DNA of 64,000 bases from Flavobacteriales bacterium (GCA_004213645.1 SGZF01000001.1:62001-126000); one strand, 5' to 3'. Counted from the first letter of the stretch, positions 26,260 through 35,742 are shown. Notes: generated by a model from the letters alone, not told the origin. Program-made: numbers and translations.

Positions 26260-27510
26260 ATGACTTCAAGAAGAGTTGTAGTTACTGGAATGGGAGCTTT
26301 AACTCCAATTGGTAATGACTTAAATTCCTATTGGAATGGTCTTATTAGTGGAACCTCTGGCTGTGCTAACATTAAACAATTTGATGCCTCAAATTTTAAG
26401 ACAAAGTTTGCTTGTGAATTAAAAGATTATGATCCTGCCAATCATTTTGAAAGAAAAGAATTTAGAAGATATGATAAGTTCTCGCAATATGGAATTGTTG
26501 CCGCTTCAGAAGCTGTTCAAGATTCTCAACTTATTGAATCCAAGCCAAATTTTGATAGAATAGGTGTAATTTGGGGTGCTGGTATTGGAGGATTAGAAAC
26601 CTTTCAAAATGAAGTTCTTAACTATTCTGAAGGTGATGGAACTCCAAGGTTTAATCCATTTATGATTCCCAAAATGATTCCAGATATAGCTCCAGGACTA
26701 ATAGCTATGAAATATGGTTTTCAAGGACCCAATTACGCTACAGTCTCAGCATGCGCTTCCTCTTCTAATGCTCTTATAGATGCCCTAACTTACATTAGAG
26801 TTGGTCATGCTGATGTAATAGTTGCTGGAGGATCAGAAGCCCCTGTCACTATAGCTGGTCTTGGTGGATTTAATGCTATGCATGCATTGTCCACTAGAAA
26901 TGATGACCCATCAACTGCTTCAAGACCCTTTGATAGAGACAGAGATGGTTTTGTCCTTGGTGAAGGAGCTGGTTCGTTGATTCTTGAAGAATATGAACAT
27001 GCTATAAACAGAGGTGCTAAAATATATGCTGAACTTGTTGGTGGAGGGCTTTCATGTGATGCGTACCATATGACTGCACCACATCCAGACGGAAGAGGTG
27101 CAATTAAGGTTATGAAAAACTGTTTAGATGATGCCAACCTTAATACTAGTGATATTGATTTGATTAATATGCATGGGACATCTACTCCTCTAGGAGATGC
27201 TGCAGAAAGCAAAGCGGTTAAACATGTTTTTCAAGATGATGCTTATAAATTAAATATTAATTCTACAAAATCTATGACAGGGCATCTTCTCGGTGCAGCT
27301 GGTGCAGTGGAGGCAATTTCATGTGTAATGGCTATGAGAAACAGTATTATTCCTCCTACAATAAATCATTTTAATGATGATGAAAATATTGACCCTAATC
27401 TTAATTTTACATTCTCGTCTCCACAGAAAAAATCTGTAAATTATGCAATGTCAAACACATTTGGATTTGGAGGTCATAATGCCTGCGTAATATTTAAAAA
27501 TCTTGACTAG
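26260..27510 (+). CDS. fabF: Beta-ketoacyl-ACP synthase II
   Basis: A 416-residue condensing enzyme elongating fatty acyl chains. The catalytic triad is Cys165 (VSACASSSNA), His in NMHGTSTPLGD and His in KSMTGHLLGAAG; a glycine-rich SNTFGFGGHNA closes the C-terminus. In flavobacteria the next gene is usually ribonuclease III (rnc); here only 27 bases separate the stop from the likely start of the following small gene. Confidence 0.97.
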   Translation: MTSRRVVVTGMGALTPIGNDLNSYWNGLISGTSGCANIKQFDASNFKTKFACELKDYDPANHFERKEFRRYDKFSQYGIVAASEAVQDSQLIESKPNFDRIGVIWGAGIGGLETFQNEVLNYSEGDGTPRFNPFMIPKMIPDIAPGLIAMKYGFQGPNYATVSACASSSNALIDALTYIRVGHADVIVAGGSEAPVTIAGLGGFNAMHALSTRNDDPSTASRPFDRDRDGFVLGEGAGSLILEEYEHAINRGAKIYAELVGGGLSCDAYHMTAPHPDGRGAIKVMKNCLDDANLNTSDIDLINMHGTSTPLGDAAESKAVKHVFQDDAYKLNINSTKSMTGHLLGAAGAVEAISCVMAMRNSIIPPTINHFNDDENIDPNLNFTFSSPQKKSVNYAMSNTFGFGGHNACVIFKNLD

Positions 27511-27537
27511 CATATAATTCCCTTTCTTATCAAAAAA

Positions 27538-27987
27538 ATTTTAAAATTAGATTCGATTATTCAAGAGAAATATAAGATTATAGCTATTCATTCTAGTCTA
27601 AAAGTATTCTCACTTGCTTATCAGATGAATAAATATTGTTTTACAAATTTTTTAAGATCGAGAAATGATTTAAAAGTGGAACAGGATATTAACATACCTC
27701 ATTATCAGTGGGACAATCAAGAAAAAGGAATTGATTTTGAGCTATTTAATAATAAATATTATGTAAGGGATGATCAACCTGAACAATCAAATTCTCTTTT
27801 TAGTTTCACAAATTCAAAAGAGTTATCTTTGATAGAATCACATAAAGAAGTTGATTTTTTTATCAAACAAAACTGTTATTTTTCAACATCAAACTTAATT
27901 GAAAAAATGTCAACAATTAAAAATATTTCACTTGTTTATAGAGTTCAAAATAATGAACTTTCAGAAAACTTTAATTTTGATTTATGA
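27538..27987 (+). CDS. IPExxxVDY-family protein read from a probable non-ATG start
   Basis: The frame is open from the fabF stop (27508-27510) to 27987. The first ATG (27625) gives 120 residues but cuts off a clearly conserved N-terminus: upstream codons read LDSIIQEKYKIIAIHSSL and then VFSLAYQMNKY, matching the LDD...YSLIAIH-LEDY-LAY-LNK start of the IPExxxVDY family that sits before pyk in flavobacteria. No ATG, GTG or TTG exists there; ATT at 27538 (after an A run) would give 149 residues. The naming motif is degenerate here (IESHKEVDFF). The stop overlaps the pyk ATG by 4 bases. Function unknown. A sequence error removing an ATG is an alternative. Confidence 0.6.
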   Translation: MLKLDSIIQEKYKIIAIHSSLKVFSLAYQMNKYCFTNFLRSRNDLKVEQDINIPHYQWDNQEKGIDFELFNNKYYVRDDQPEQSNSLFSFTNSKELSLIESHKEVDFFIKQNCYFSTSNLIEKMSTIKNISLVYRVQNNELSENFNFDL

Positions 27988-29414
27988 AGAGAATTAAAAA
28001 AACAAAGATTATTGCAACGCTTGGACCGTCTTCATCATCCAGTGAAAGAATTGAAAAACTTATCAAAGAGGGGGTTGATGTATTAAGAATTAACTTCTCA
28101 CATTCATCACACAAAGAAGCAGGAATTCTTATTAAAGAAATCCGAAAATTAAATCAAAAGCTTTCTACAAATACATCTATTTTAGCAGATCTTCAAGGAC
28201 CTAAATTAAGGATAGGAGAAATAAAATCTAAAGTCACTCTTATTGTTGGAAATAAAATTAAAATTAAGACAGGGAAAAAATTTACAGGCGATGATAAAAT
28301 GATTTTTGTTAATTATCAAAGTTTACCTTCAGATATTAATATAGGAGAGAAAATTTTAATTGATGATGGTAAAATTATTTTAAAAGTTTTAGATTCAAAC
28401 ACCATAGATGAAATCTCTGCAGAAATAATACAAGGGGGGGATTTGTTATCTAACAAAGGATTTAACTTACCCAATACAGATATTTCCCAACCTGCACTTA
28501 CAGAAAAAGACATTGAGGACGCAATGTTTTCTGCAAAACAAGAGGTTGACTGGATTGCTCTTTCATTTGTAAGGCATGAATCTGATATAAAATCCCTAAT
28601 TAAATTATTAGAAAAAAACACAAAGCATAGAATTCCGGTCATTGCAAAAATTGAAAAGCCGGAAGGTGTAAAAAATATTGATGATATTATGAAGCATGCT
28701 AGCGGAATTATGGTTGCAAGGGGAGATCTTGGTGTTGAAATTAACGCTGCTGAGGTTCCTTTAATTCAAAAAAAGCTAGTAAACAAAGCTAAAAAAGCTA
28801 GAATTCCTGTTATAATTGCAACTCAAATGATGGAAAGTATGATGGATAGTCTCAATCCAAATAGAGCTGAAGTTAATGATGTAGCAAATTCCGTGATGGA
28901 TGGTGCAGATGCAGTTATGTTATCTGGAGAAACATCTGTTGGAAAGCATCCTGTTGAAGTAATTCAAACGATTTCAAAGATTATTAGTAAAGTTGAAAAT
29001 TCAAATTTAATATCACTCAAACATAAGCATCCTACAGATTATGATTCTGAGAGGTTTATTACTAAATCTGTTTGTTTCTATGCTGCAAAAATTGCAAACG
29101 ATACTAACGCGAAGGCTATAAGTACATTAACTAATAGTGGCTATACTGCATACCAAATTTCTTCTTGGAGACCTAAAACACATGTATTAGTTTTTACTTC
29201 AAATAGAAAGATTTTAACACAACTTAGTCTTTTATGGGGTGTAAAAGCATTCTATTATTCTGGTACAGAAAGTACCGATAAAACTGTTGAAGAAATAAAT
29301 AAAATTGCTCTTGAAAGTAATTACCTTCAAAAAAACGATAAAGTTGTAAATTTAACTTCAATGCCAATTGATAAGAAAGGTATGGTGAATACGGTTAGAG
29401 TTTCAAAAATTTAG
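27984..29414 (+). CDS. pyk: Pyruvate kinase
   Basis: A 476-residue glycolytic enzyme making pyruvate and ATP from phosphoenolpyruvate and ADP. TKIIATLGPSS at the N-terminus, RINFSHS, the catalytic strand VPVIAKIEKPEG (centred on residue 220), MVARGDLGVE and TQMMESM with MLSGETSVGKHP are all present. The B domain spans about 70-165 and the C domain is complete. It begins inside the last codon of the preceding gene (ATGA overlap), so the two are translationally coupled. Confidence 0.97.
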   Translation: MKRIKKTKIIATLGPSSSSSERIEKLIKEGVDVLRINFSHSSHKEAGILIKEIRKLNQKLSTNTSILADLQGPKLRIGEIKSKVTLIVGNKIKIKTGKKFTGDDKMIFVNYQSLPSDINIGEKILIDDGKIILKVLDSNTIDEISAEIIQGGDLLSNKGFNLPNTDISQPALTEKDIEDAMFSAKQEVDWIALSFVRHESDIKSLIKLLEKNTKHRIPVIAKIEKPEGVKNIDDIMKHASGIMVARGDLGVEINAAEVPLIQKKLVNKAKKARIPVIIATQMMESMMDSLNPNRAEVNDVANSVMDGADAVMLSGETSVGKHPVEVIQTISKIISKVENSNLISLKHKHPTDYDSERFITKSVCFYAAKIANDTNAKAISTLTNSGYTAYQISSWRPKTHVLVFTSNRKILTQLSLLWGVKAFYYSGTESTDKTVEEINKIALESNYLQKNDKVVNLTSMPIDKKGMVNTVRVSKI

Positions 29415-29416
29415 AT

Positions 29417-30955
29417 GTGAAAAATTTAGATCAATTATTTAATAGATATAAATTAGATGGACTAATAAATGGTTGTTCTACTGGCTCTGAATGGTTTGGG
29501 TCTGGGGATAAATTTAAAAGTATCTCACCTGTTGATGGGAAATTAATTGTTGAAATTAATGGTGGATCAAAAAAAGACTTTAATGAAATTGTTAAAGTCT
29601 CAAAGGAAGCTTTCAAAGAATTTAGAAAGATGCCAGCTCCTAAAAGAGGTGATTTAGTTAGACAATTTGGAAATAAACTTAGAAAAGAAAAAGAACTACT
29701 TGGAACATTAGTATCATATGAAATGGGTAAGTCCTACCAGGAAGGTCTTGGAGAAGTTCAAGAGATGATTGATATATGCGATTTTGCTGTCGGACTTTCA
29801 AGACAATTACATGGGTTAACAATGCATTCGGAAAGAACAAACCACAGAATGTACGAGCAATATCATCCTCTTGGAATTGTCGGAATAATTTCAGCATTTA
29901 ATTTTCCAGTCGCCGTTTGGAGTTGGAATGTTGCATTAGCATGGGTTTGTGGTAATGTTTCTATATGGAAGCCTAGTGAAAAAACTCCTCTTTGCAGTAT
30001 TGTATGTCAAAAAATAATAGGTGAAGTTTTAAAAAAGAATAACATACCTGAGGGTGTTTCATGTTTAATTAATGGTGATTATAAAATTGGTGAATTATTA
30101 TCTACCTGCAAACATATTCCTCTTATCTCTGCTACTGGTTCGACTAGGATGGGTAAAGTTGTTGCAGAAAAAGTTGGAGCTAGACTTGGTAAAACATTGC
30201 TTGAGTTAGGAGGTAATAATGCAATTATTGTTACACCAAACGCAGATATCAAAATGACTATAATGGGCTCTGTTTTTGGTGCAGTTGGAACGTGTGGTCA
30301 AAGATGCACTTCAACAAGACGACTCATCGTTCATGAAGAAATATACGATAATGTAAGAAGCTCATTAATAAACGCATATGATCAAATTAAAATTGGAGAT
30401 CCTCTTGACTCCAATAATCATATGGGGCCGCTAATTGATAAACAAGCTGTAAAATTATATGAAAATGCAATATCTCAAGTGAATGATCAAGGCGGAAAAT
30501 GGCTAGTTAAGGGAGGAATTCTTAATGGTAATGGATATAATAGTGGTTGTTATGTAAAACCTGCAATTGCTGAAGTAGATCATTCATTAAAAATTGTACA
30601 TCAAGAGACATTTGCGCCAATTTTGTATTTAATTAAGTATTCAGGGGATGTTGAAAATGCAATAGATATTCAAAATGAAGTAGATCAAGGTCTTTCTTCA
30701 GCGATAATGACAAATAATTTAGTGGATGCTGAATCATTTCTTTCTCATTGGGGAAGTGACTGTGGTATTGCTAATGTTAATATTGGCACATCTGGGGCAG
30801 AAATTGGAGGCGCATTTGGTGGAGAAAAAGAGACTGGTGGAGGAAGAGAAAGTGGATCTGATGCATGGAAGATTTATATGAGAAGGCAGACCAATACTAT
30901 TAATTTTTCATCTGAGTTACCATTAGCGCAGGGAATTAAATTTGATATAGGTTAA
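29417..30955 (+). CDS. amaB: ALDH7-type aldehyde dehydrogenase (aminoadipate-semialdehyde / piperideine-6-carboxylate dehydrogenase)
   Basis: A 512-residue NAD-dependent aldehyde dehydrogenase. The nucleophile is Cys297 in GTCGQRCTSTRR, with ELGGNNAIIV carrying the general base Glu and SAFNFPVAVWSWN and WKPSEKTPL forming the cofactor site. The GGEKETGGGRESGSDAWK segment and the overall pattern are those of the antiquitin group that acts in lysine breakdown. The start is GTG, three bases after pyk. The ALDH family is sure; lysine degradation as the pathway is inferred from the subfamily. Confidence 0.85.
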   Translation: MKNLDQLFNRYKLDGLINGCSTGSEWFGSGDKFKSISPVDGKLIVEINGGSKKDFNEIVKVSKEAFKEFRKMPAPKRGDLVRQFGNKLRKEKELLGTLVSYEMGKSYQEGLGEVQEMIDICDFAVGLSRQLHGLTMHSERTNHRMYEQYHPLGIVGIISAFNFPVAVWSWNVALAWVCGNVSIWKPSEKTPLCSIVCQKIIGEVLKKNNIPEGVSCLINGDYKIGELLSTCKHIPLISATGSTRMGKVVAEKVGARLGKTLLELGGNNAIIVTPNADIKMTIMGSVFGAVGTCGQRCTSTRRLIVHEEIYDNVRSSLINAYDQIKIGDPLDSNNHMGPLIDKQAVKLYENAISQVNDQGGKWLVKGGILNGNGYNSGCYVKPAIAEVDHSLKIVHQETFAPILYLIKYSGDVENAIDIQNEVDQGLSSAIMTNNLVDAESFLSHWGSDCGIANVNIGTSGAEIGGAFGGEKETGGGRESGSDAWKIYMRRQTNTINFSSELPLAQGIKFDIG

Positions 30956-30963
30956 TAATTGAG

Positions 30964-31968
30964 TTATTTAAATTGGTTTAAAAATCTTATATCATTTTCA
31001 AAAAAAAGCCTTATATCTGGTATTTGATAAATAAGCATAGCTATTCTTTCTATACCTAAACCAAATGCATATCCCGAATATTTTTCAGAATCTATATTAC
31101 AATTTTCTAATACATTAGGGTCAACCATTCCACAGCCCATAATTTCTAACCAACCTGTTCCCTTTGTAATTCTATAGTCAGTTTCTGTCTCTAATCCCCA
31201 ATAAATATCTACTTCTGCACTAGGTTCAGTAAATGGGAAAAAAGATGGTCTAAATCTGAGCTTTGATTTACCAAACATGGCTTTTGTGAAATACAGTATC
31301 ATTTGTTTTAAGTCTGCAAATGAAACATTTTCATCGACATAAATTCCTTCTATTTGATGAAAAATACAGTGAGATCTCGAGGATATTGCTTCATTACGAT
31401 AAACTCTTCCAGGTGAAATTATTTTTAGAGGAGGTGGATTATCTTCAAGATACCTTACTTGAACTGATGAAGTATGAGTTCTTAGAAGTATATCAGGGTC
31501 TTGCTGAATGAAAAAAGTATCTTGCATGTCTCTTGCAGGGTGATCCTTAGGAAGATTAAGAGCAGTGAAATTATGCCAATCATCCTCAATCTCGGGACCA
31601 TCTGAAAGTTCAAAGCCAACTTTTGAGAATATATCTATAATTTTATTTTTAATTAAAGTTATAGGGTGAAGTGAGCCAGAAGAAATTGGAAATCCAGGTT
31701 TTGTGTAATCTTCTAATAAAACTTTATTTGATTTCTTAATTCCTAACTTTAATTCATCATATTTCTTTTGTGCTAGAATCTTTAATTCATTGATTTTTTT
31801 TCCAAATTCTTTTTTCTGATCTAATGGAACATTTTTAAAATCTGAGAAAAGATCATTTACTATACCTTTTCTTCCAAGATATTTAATTTTCATTAAGTCA
31901 ATCTCTTTAATGTCTTGAGAATTAAATTTACTTAAGTCTGTAATATGCTCTTTTAGTTTCTCTATCAT
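30964..31968 (-). CDS. pheS: Phenylalanyl-tRNA synthetase alpha subunit
   Basis: A 334-residue class II synthetase subunit. An N-terminal coiled coil is followed by the catalytic domain with HPARDMQDTFF, LRTHTSSVQVRYL (motif 2 area), GRVYRNEA, HQIEGIYVDE, FRPSFFPFTEPSAEVDI and the motif 3 region GYAFGLGIERIAML. It pairs with PheT, which is not in this window. It is divergent from cvpA, sharing a spacer with a palindromic promoter box. Confidence 0.97.
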   Translation of the reverse strand: MIEKLKEHITDLSKFNSQDIKEIDLMKIKYLGRKGIVNDLFSDFKNVPLDQKKEFGKKINELKILAQKKYDELKLGIKKSNKVLLEDYTKPGFPISSGSLHPITLIKNKIIDIFSKVGFELSDGPEIEDDWHNFTALNLPKDHPARDMQDTFFIQQDPDILLRTHTSSVQVRYLEDNPPPLKIISPGRVYRNEAISSRSHCIFHQIEGIYVDENVSFADLKQMILYFTKAMFGKSKLRFRPSFFPFTEPSAEVDIYWGLETETDYRITKGTGWLEIMGCGMVDPNVLENCNIDSEKYSGYAFGLGIERIAMLIYQIPDIRLFFENDIRFLNQFK

Positions 31969-32012
31969 CTTAAATTTTTTAATAAAATTAAAAGTCTGTA
32001 ATTATCCTTCAG

Positions 32013-32027
32013 TATATTGCAAATATA
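32013..32027. promoter_or_regulatory. Promoter box shared by pheS and cvpA
   Basis: The 15-base near-palindrome TATATTGCAAATATA reads as the exact -7 box TATATTTG on the minus strand (32020-32027, toward pheS) and as the near match TATATTGC on the plus strand toward cvpA. Confidence 0.45.
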
Positions 32028-32038
32028 AATTAAGTTTT

Positions 32039-32536
32039 ATGAATTTAATTGATTTATCAATAATTGCAATATTAGGCTTCGGAATTATTAGAGGTTATCT
32101 AAAAGGTTTAATAATAGAAATATCAGGCTTCTTTGGAATTTTTGTATCCTTTTTTATTGCTGGTAATATTGATACTTTTATTTCTCAACAGATAATTAAA
32201 TATATCGACTTAAATCTTGATTTAATAAACACAATCTCATTTATTATAATCTTTGTTTCTTGTTATTTAATTATTATTTTTATTGCTAGAGGATTCACAA
32301 AATTAGCTAAGATTGTATATCTAGGTCTTTTAAATAGTCTAATGGGTGGTCTTTTTGGAGGATTAAAGTTTCTATTAATTTTACTAATAATTGTAAAAAT
32401 TGTTTTTTCGCTTAATCTTCTATCAGTTGATTTAATCAGTGAATCATCATTAATTATCCAATTACATATACTTTCTGAAATACTTTTTGAGTCTTTTGAA
32501 ATTACTGGAGAAATCTATCAAGATAACTTAATCTAA
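32039..32536 (+). CDS. CvpA-family membrane protein
   Basis: A 165-residue protein with four hydrophobic segments. The N-terminal DLSIIAILGFGIIRGYLKGLI and the central GLLNSLMGGLFGGLK are typical of CvpA/colicin V production proteins, which contribute to envelope integrity in other bacteria by an unclear mechanism. Its 3' end overlaps the convergent batE gene by 9 bases. Confidence 0.88.
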   Translation: MNLIDLSIIAILGFGIIRGYLKGLIIEISGFFGIFVSFFIAGNIDTFISQQIIKYIDLNLDLINTISFIIIFVSCYLIIIFIARGFTKLAKIVYLGLLNSLMGGLFGGLKFLLILLIIVKIVFSLNLLSVDLISESSLIIQLHILSEILFESFEITGEIYQDNLI

Positions 32537-33271
32537 CACTTTAATGCCTGAAAACTTAATCCACCCAAGTGTGCCATTTTCAAGTTGAATACTTACCCAA
32601 TCTTCAATCATATCTATTTGCTTAACTTTTGTTCCTTCATGAAGAAGAAATTTTAATTCAGATATTTTATTAGGCTCAGACCAAACTTCAATCTCTTTAT
32701 CATAAATAATTGCATATTTAGTATTATTTAGTTCTTTTTTTTCAAAATTTAAATATAGTAGTAAAGAGGAAAAGATTAAAAAGACTATTGATAAGCTAAA
32801 AAACAATCTTTTAAATTTGGGATCTTTTAACAGGAGATATAAAACGAATGCTGAACACAAAGACCAGATTATGATGATAAATAAAATAGACCATCCTCTC
32901 TCTGTAAAAACATCTAAGAAAATTAATTTAAAATTTTGTATTTGAGTAACTGGTAATCTTTCAATTTTATCTATTCTGAGGTTTTGGGCAAATATAAGAT
33001 TTGTTGAAATATCTTTATCATTTGGGGATAAAGCTTTAGCTTTTTCATAATAATAATTGCTTTCAGGAATGTTATTTAGTTTATAGTATGTATTTCCTAG
33101 GTTAAAATATAATTCAGCACTTTCAAACCCTAAGTCTATAATATTTTGATAACCATTAACTGCGTTTTGATACTTTCCATTAGTGTAATATTCATTTGAT
33201 TCCTGAAAGATGGTATTAATATCTTGGCTGTCTGATAAAATTGTCACTAATATTAAAACAAATAGCTTCAT
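32528..33271 (-). CDS. batE: BatE: TPR and SH3-like membrane protein of the Bat operon
   Basis: A 247-residue protein with a short signal-like N-terminus, two TPR units (about residues 20-95, with AELYFNLGNTYYKL and SNYYYEKAKALSP), two membrane helices (about 128-170) and a C-terminal SH3-like strand set ending in WVSIQLENGTLGWIK. This layout is that of BatE, last gene of the Bacteroides aerotolerance operon. It follows batD by 3 bases. TPRs probably face the periplasm; the partner is unknown. Confidence 0.85.
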   Translation of the reverse strand: MKLFVLILVTILSDSQDINTIFQESNEYYTNGKYQNAVNGYQNIIDLGFESAELYFNLGNTYYKLNNIPESNYYYEKAKALSPNDKDISTNLIFAQNLRIDKIERLPVTQIQNFKLIFLDVFTERGWSILFIIIIWSLCSAFVLYLLLKDPKFKRLFFSLSIVFLIFSSLLLYLNFEKKELNNTKYAIIYDKEIEVWSEPNKISELKFLLHEGTKVKQIDMIEDWVSIQLENGTLGWIKFSGIKVLD

Positions 33272-33274
33272 AAT

Positions 33275-35011
33275 TTAGCTTTTTAAAATTGTATTAATTA
33301 CTTCTTTTGCACTTTCTAAATCGTTATTCATAACGGTATCTGATGATTTAGAAAATTTAGCTTTTTCACAATTTTCAATTAGACTGATTATTAATGATAT
33401 AGTTTCTTTAGAAAATCCTTTTTCCTGAGTAATTTCTTTAATTTTTTCCTTGTTAAGACTTTCCATTCTAACTGAAGACTTAAGCATTAAACTACTAATA
33501 ATACATTTTTCAATTATATCATAAAATAAATCCTTGTCTCCAAGAGATGATAGAGCAGTTTCTAGCATTTTTTTTATTTTCCTTTCTTCAGCTTTAATTG
33601 ATTCAGAATAAGACTGTTTTCTTTTTTTTCTATAAGCGCTTAAAGCAATTATAGCTAGAGATAAAATAAATGGAGATGAAGCAAGGATATAGAAAAATTG
33701 AGATTCAAAAAATATATCTCTATTAGCTGGCTTGAGGTTCCCTTTCAACTTAATAAACCTAAATGAATCATCAGAAGTTATAACATTTGAATTATCATTT
33801 GAAATAGAATTACCTATAGTTGGGCCATCATAAACATCTACTGTTAATCTGGGAGACTTTAATACTTTATATTGTTCCGTATTAGGATCAAAGTATGAAA
33901 ACTCAACTTCTTCAATTGGAAAATTTCCCTGAAACTTTGGAATTATAGTAAAAGACTTAGAAACAGACCCATTCATACCTGATAAATTTGTATTAATAAG
34001 TTCTTCTCTTTCCGGGTCAAAAAGTTCCATAGAATTCGGGACTAAGATGTTCGGTAAATCAAATAATTTTAGATTACCATTACCATTAACTTTGAGTTCA
34101 GCCGTAAATGATTCAGTAGCTCGCAATGAACTTTTGTTTAAAATTACATCAAAGTCAAATTGACCAACTGCTCCAGTAAAGCTGTCGGGTTTGCCTGCTC
34201 TGGGCAAATCCTTAACATTAATTTTTCTCATTCCAGTTGAAATAAATTGAGAAGTTCGATCATAAATAACATTTCCAAAAAAGTCTCGTTTATCAGTTGG
34301 AACATCTAAAACTAAGTTTAATGATAAGGGAGATATTTCAAGCTCTCCTGATTTTTGAGGATAAAGTACCACTTTCCTCCACTCAACGACATTATAATCT
34401 TGACCTCTGTAAATTTCTCTTTGAACTTTTAGCTGGGGTATCTTTATTGTTTGACTCCAAAAGTCTTTATAATTAGGAGTCTCATTTTCTCTTGCGTCAG
34501 AAATATTAATTGGAGCTTTGTAATATAGTTTATATATAACTGTGATTGGCTCATTTAAATATGGTGAGCCTTTTGAAACTAGCGCACGAAGCTCAATATC
34601 ATCATCATTGTAATATTGTGTGACTGAATCTGATGGCTGATTAACTGAATCTGTTATAAAAACTTCCAATGGAAGAGACTTATATATTTCCCCTTCAATC
34701 TCTATAGACGCTTGAGTAATCTTTAAATTTCCCTTTTTAAGAGGTTTTAAAAAATAGGAATATGTTTTTGAAAAGCTTCTTTCTCCATTTACATATGAAG
34801 TTTTTATTGACTGATTTGGACCTCCTATAACCTGAAAGTTTTCAAAATTTGGTGGTGAAAAGTTATCTCCATTTTGATTCATAACAAAGTCTACTCTTAA
34901 TCTTTCATTGAGACCCAGTTTAGATTTACTTACTGATGCGTCAAATTTAACCTGCGAAGACAGAATTAATGAATTAAGTAAAAGAAATAATATGTAAAAT
35001 TTTTTTACCAA
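33275..35011 (-). CDS. batD: BatD: oxygen-tolerance envelope protein
   Basis: A 578-residue protein with a signal peptide (LILSSQVKFDAS at its end), several immunoglobulin-like beta domains (GLNERLRVDFVMNQ, GAVGQFDFDVILNKSSLRATE, FTAELKVNGNGNLKLFDLPNI), one membrane helix near 437-457 and a cytoplasmic helical tail. The GAVG-F and G-GNLK blocks are the BatD hallmarks. It overlaps batC by 7 bases. The family is tied to aerotolerance in Bacteroides but its molecular activity is not known. Confidence 0.9.
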   Translation of the reverse strand: MVKKFYILFLLLNSLILSSQVKFDASVSKSKLGLNERLRVDFVMNQNGDNFSPPNFENFQVIGGPNQSIKTSYVNGERSFSKTYSYFLKPLKKGNLKITQASIEIEGEIYKSLPLEVFITDSVNQPSDSVTQYYNDDDIELRALVSKGSPYLNEPITVIYKLYYKAPINISDARENETPNYKDFWSQTIKIPQLKVQREIYRGQDYNVVEWRKVVLYPQKSGELEISPLSLNLVLDVPTDKRDFFGNVIYDRTSQFISTGMRKINVKDLPRAGKPDSFTGAVGQFDFDVILNKSSLRATESFTAELKVNGNGNLKLFDLPNILVPNSMELFDPEREELINTNLSGMNGSVSKSFTIIPKFQGNFPIEEVEFSYFDPNTEQYKVLKSPRLTVDVYDGPTIGNSISNDNSNVITSDDSFRFIKLKGNLKPANRDIFFESQFFYILASSPFILSLAIIALSAYRKKRKQSYSESIKAEERKIKKMLETALSSLGDKDLFYDIIEKCIISSLMLKSSVRMESLNKEKIKEITQEKGFSKETISLIISLIENCEKAKFSKSSDTVMNNDLESAKEVINTILKS

Positions 35012-35742
35012 TCTTTTTCAGCTTTTTTTGTTGTTTGAACTTTTTTCTTTCCAGATTTAAGTTTTTCATTTAAATCTTTTTCTATATTATTTACAGCTTC
35101 AAGAAGATTTTCCATTTGTTGTTTTGAAAGTCCTCCTCCTTGATCATCTTCTTTTTTGTCATCCTTTTCTTTGGGTTTTTCCTTTTCTGATTCAGAGTTT
35201 TTATCACTAGCTTGATCTTGATCTTCATTTTCTTTTTGATCGTCTGATTTATCTTTCTTTTCCTCCTCTGAATCATCCTTGTCTTTGGAATTTTGTCTTT
35301 TGTCACCTTCAAGAAACTTTTTGGCTAATGCATAATTATATCTAGTTTCTTCATCCTCAGAGTTATTTCTCAGTGCATTTTTGTATGCATCAACTGCTTG
35401 AGCATAGTCCTTTTTCTTCATATACGTGTTTCCTAAATTATGAAAAGCAGAATGTTTTTCATGATCAATTTCGGAAATTTTTTGTGTTTTGAAATACTCT
35501 TGAATTGCTTCGTCATAGTTTTTATTTTTGAATAACAGATTTCCTAAATTATGAGATGCTTCAGACTGTGTTTTACCCTTTGAAATAGCTTTCCTATATT
35601 CAACTTCTGCTTGAGTATAATTTTCACTATTAGAGTTTTTATTTCCAGAATTAACAAAATTGTTTGGATCACTTTGACTGTAAGTTGATATAGTTAATAT
35701 TAAAAAAATGAATTGTATTAATTTTCTATTTTTCATTTTCAT
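35005..35742 (-). CDS. batC: BatC: TPR protein with a highly charged linker
   Basis: A 245-residue protein with a signal peptide (to about residue 22), three TPR repeats (about 25-140; SEASHNLGNLLFK, HSAFHNLGNTYMKKKDYAQA, NSEDEETRYNYALAKKFL) and then roughly 55 residues almost entirely Asp, Glu, Lys, Ser and Gln before a conserved GGGLSKQQMENLLEAVNNIE motif. The charged linker is typical of BatC and is likely disordered. It overlaps batB by 17 bases at its start and batD by 7 at its end. Confidence 0.9.
   Translation of the reverse strand: MKMKNRKLIQFIFLILTISTYSQSDPNNFVNSGNKNSNSENYTQAEVEYRKAISKGKTQSEASHNLGNLLFKNKNYDEAIQEYFKTQKISEIDHEKHSAFHNLGNTYMKKKDYAQAVDAYKNALRNNSEDEETRYNYALAKKFLEGDKRQNSKDKDDSEEEKKDKSDDQKENEDQDQASDKNSESEKEKPKEKDDKKEDDQGGGLSKQQMENLLEAVNNIEKDLNEKLKSGKKKVQTTKKAEKDW

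Noticed and set aside
26805..27212. Minus-strand ORF of 135 codons inside fabF
   Set aside because: Antisense to the catalytic part of FabF; no start context or recognisable domain.
28431..28442. Run of eight G in pyk as a possible frameshift site
   Set aside because: The pyruvate kinase frame is intact across it with conserved residues on both sides.
35091..35312. Lysine-rich alternative frame inside batC
   Set aside because: It is the shifted reading of the Asp/Glu/Lys linker; low complexity rather than a second gene.
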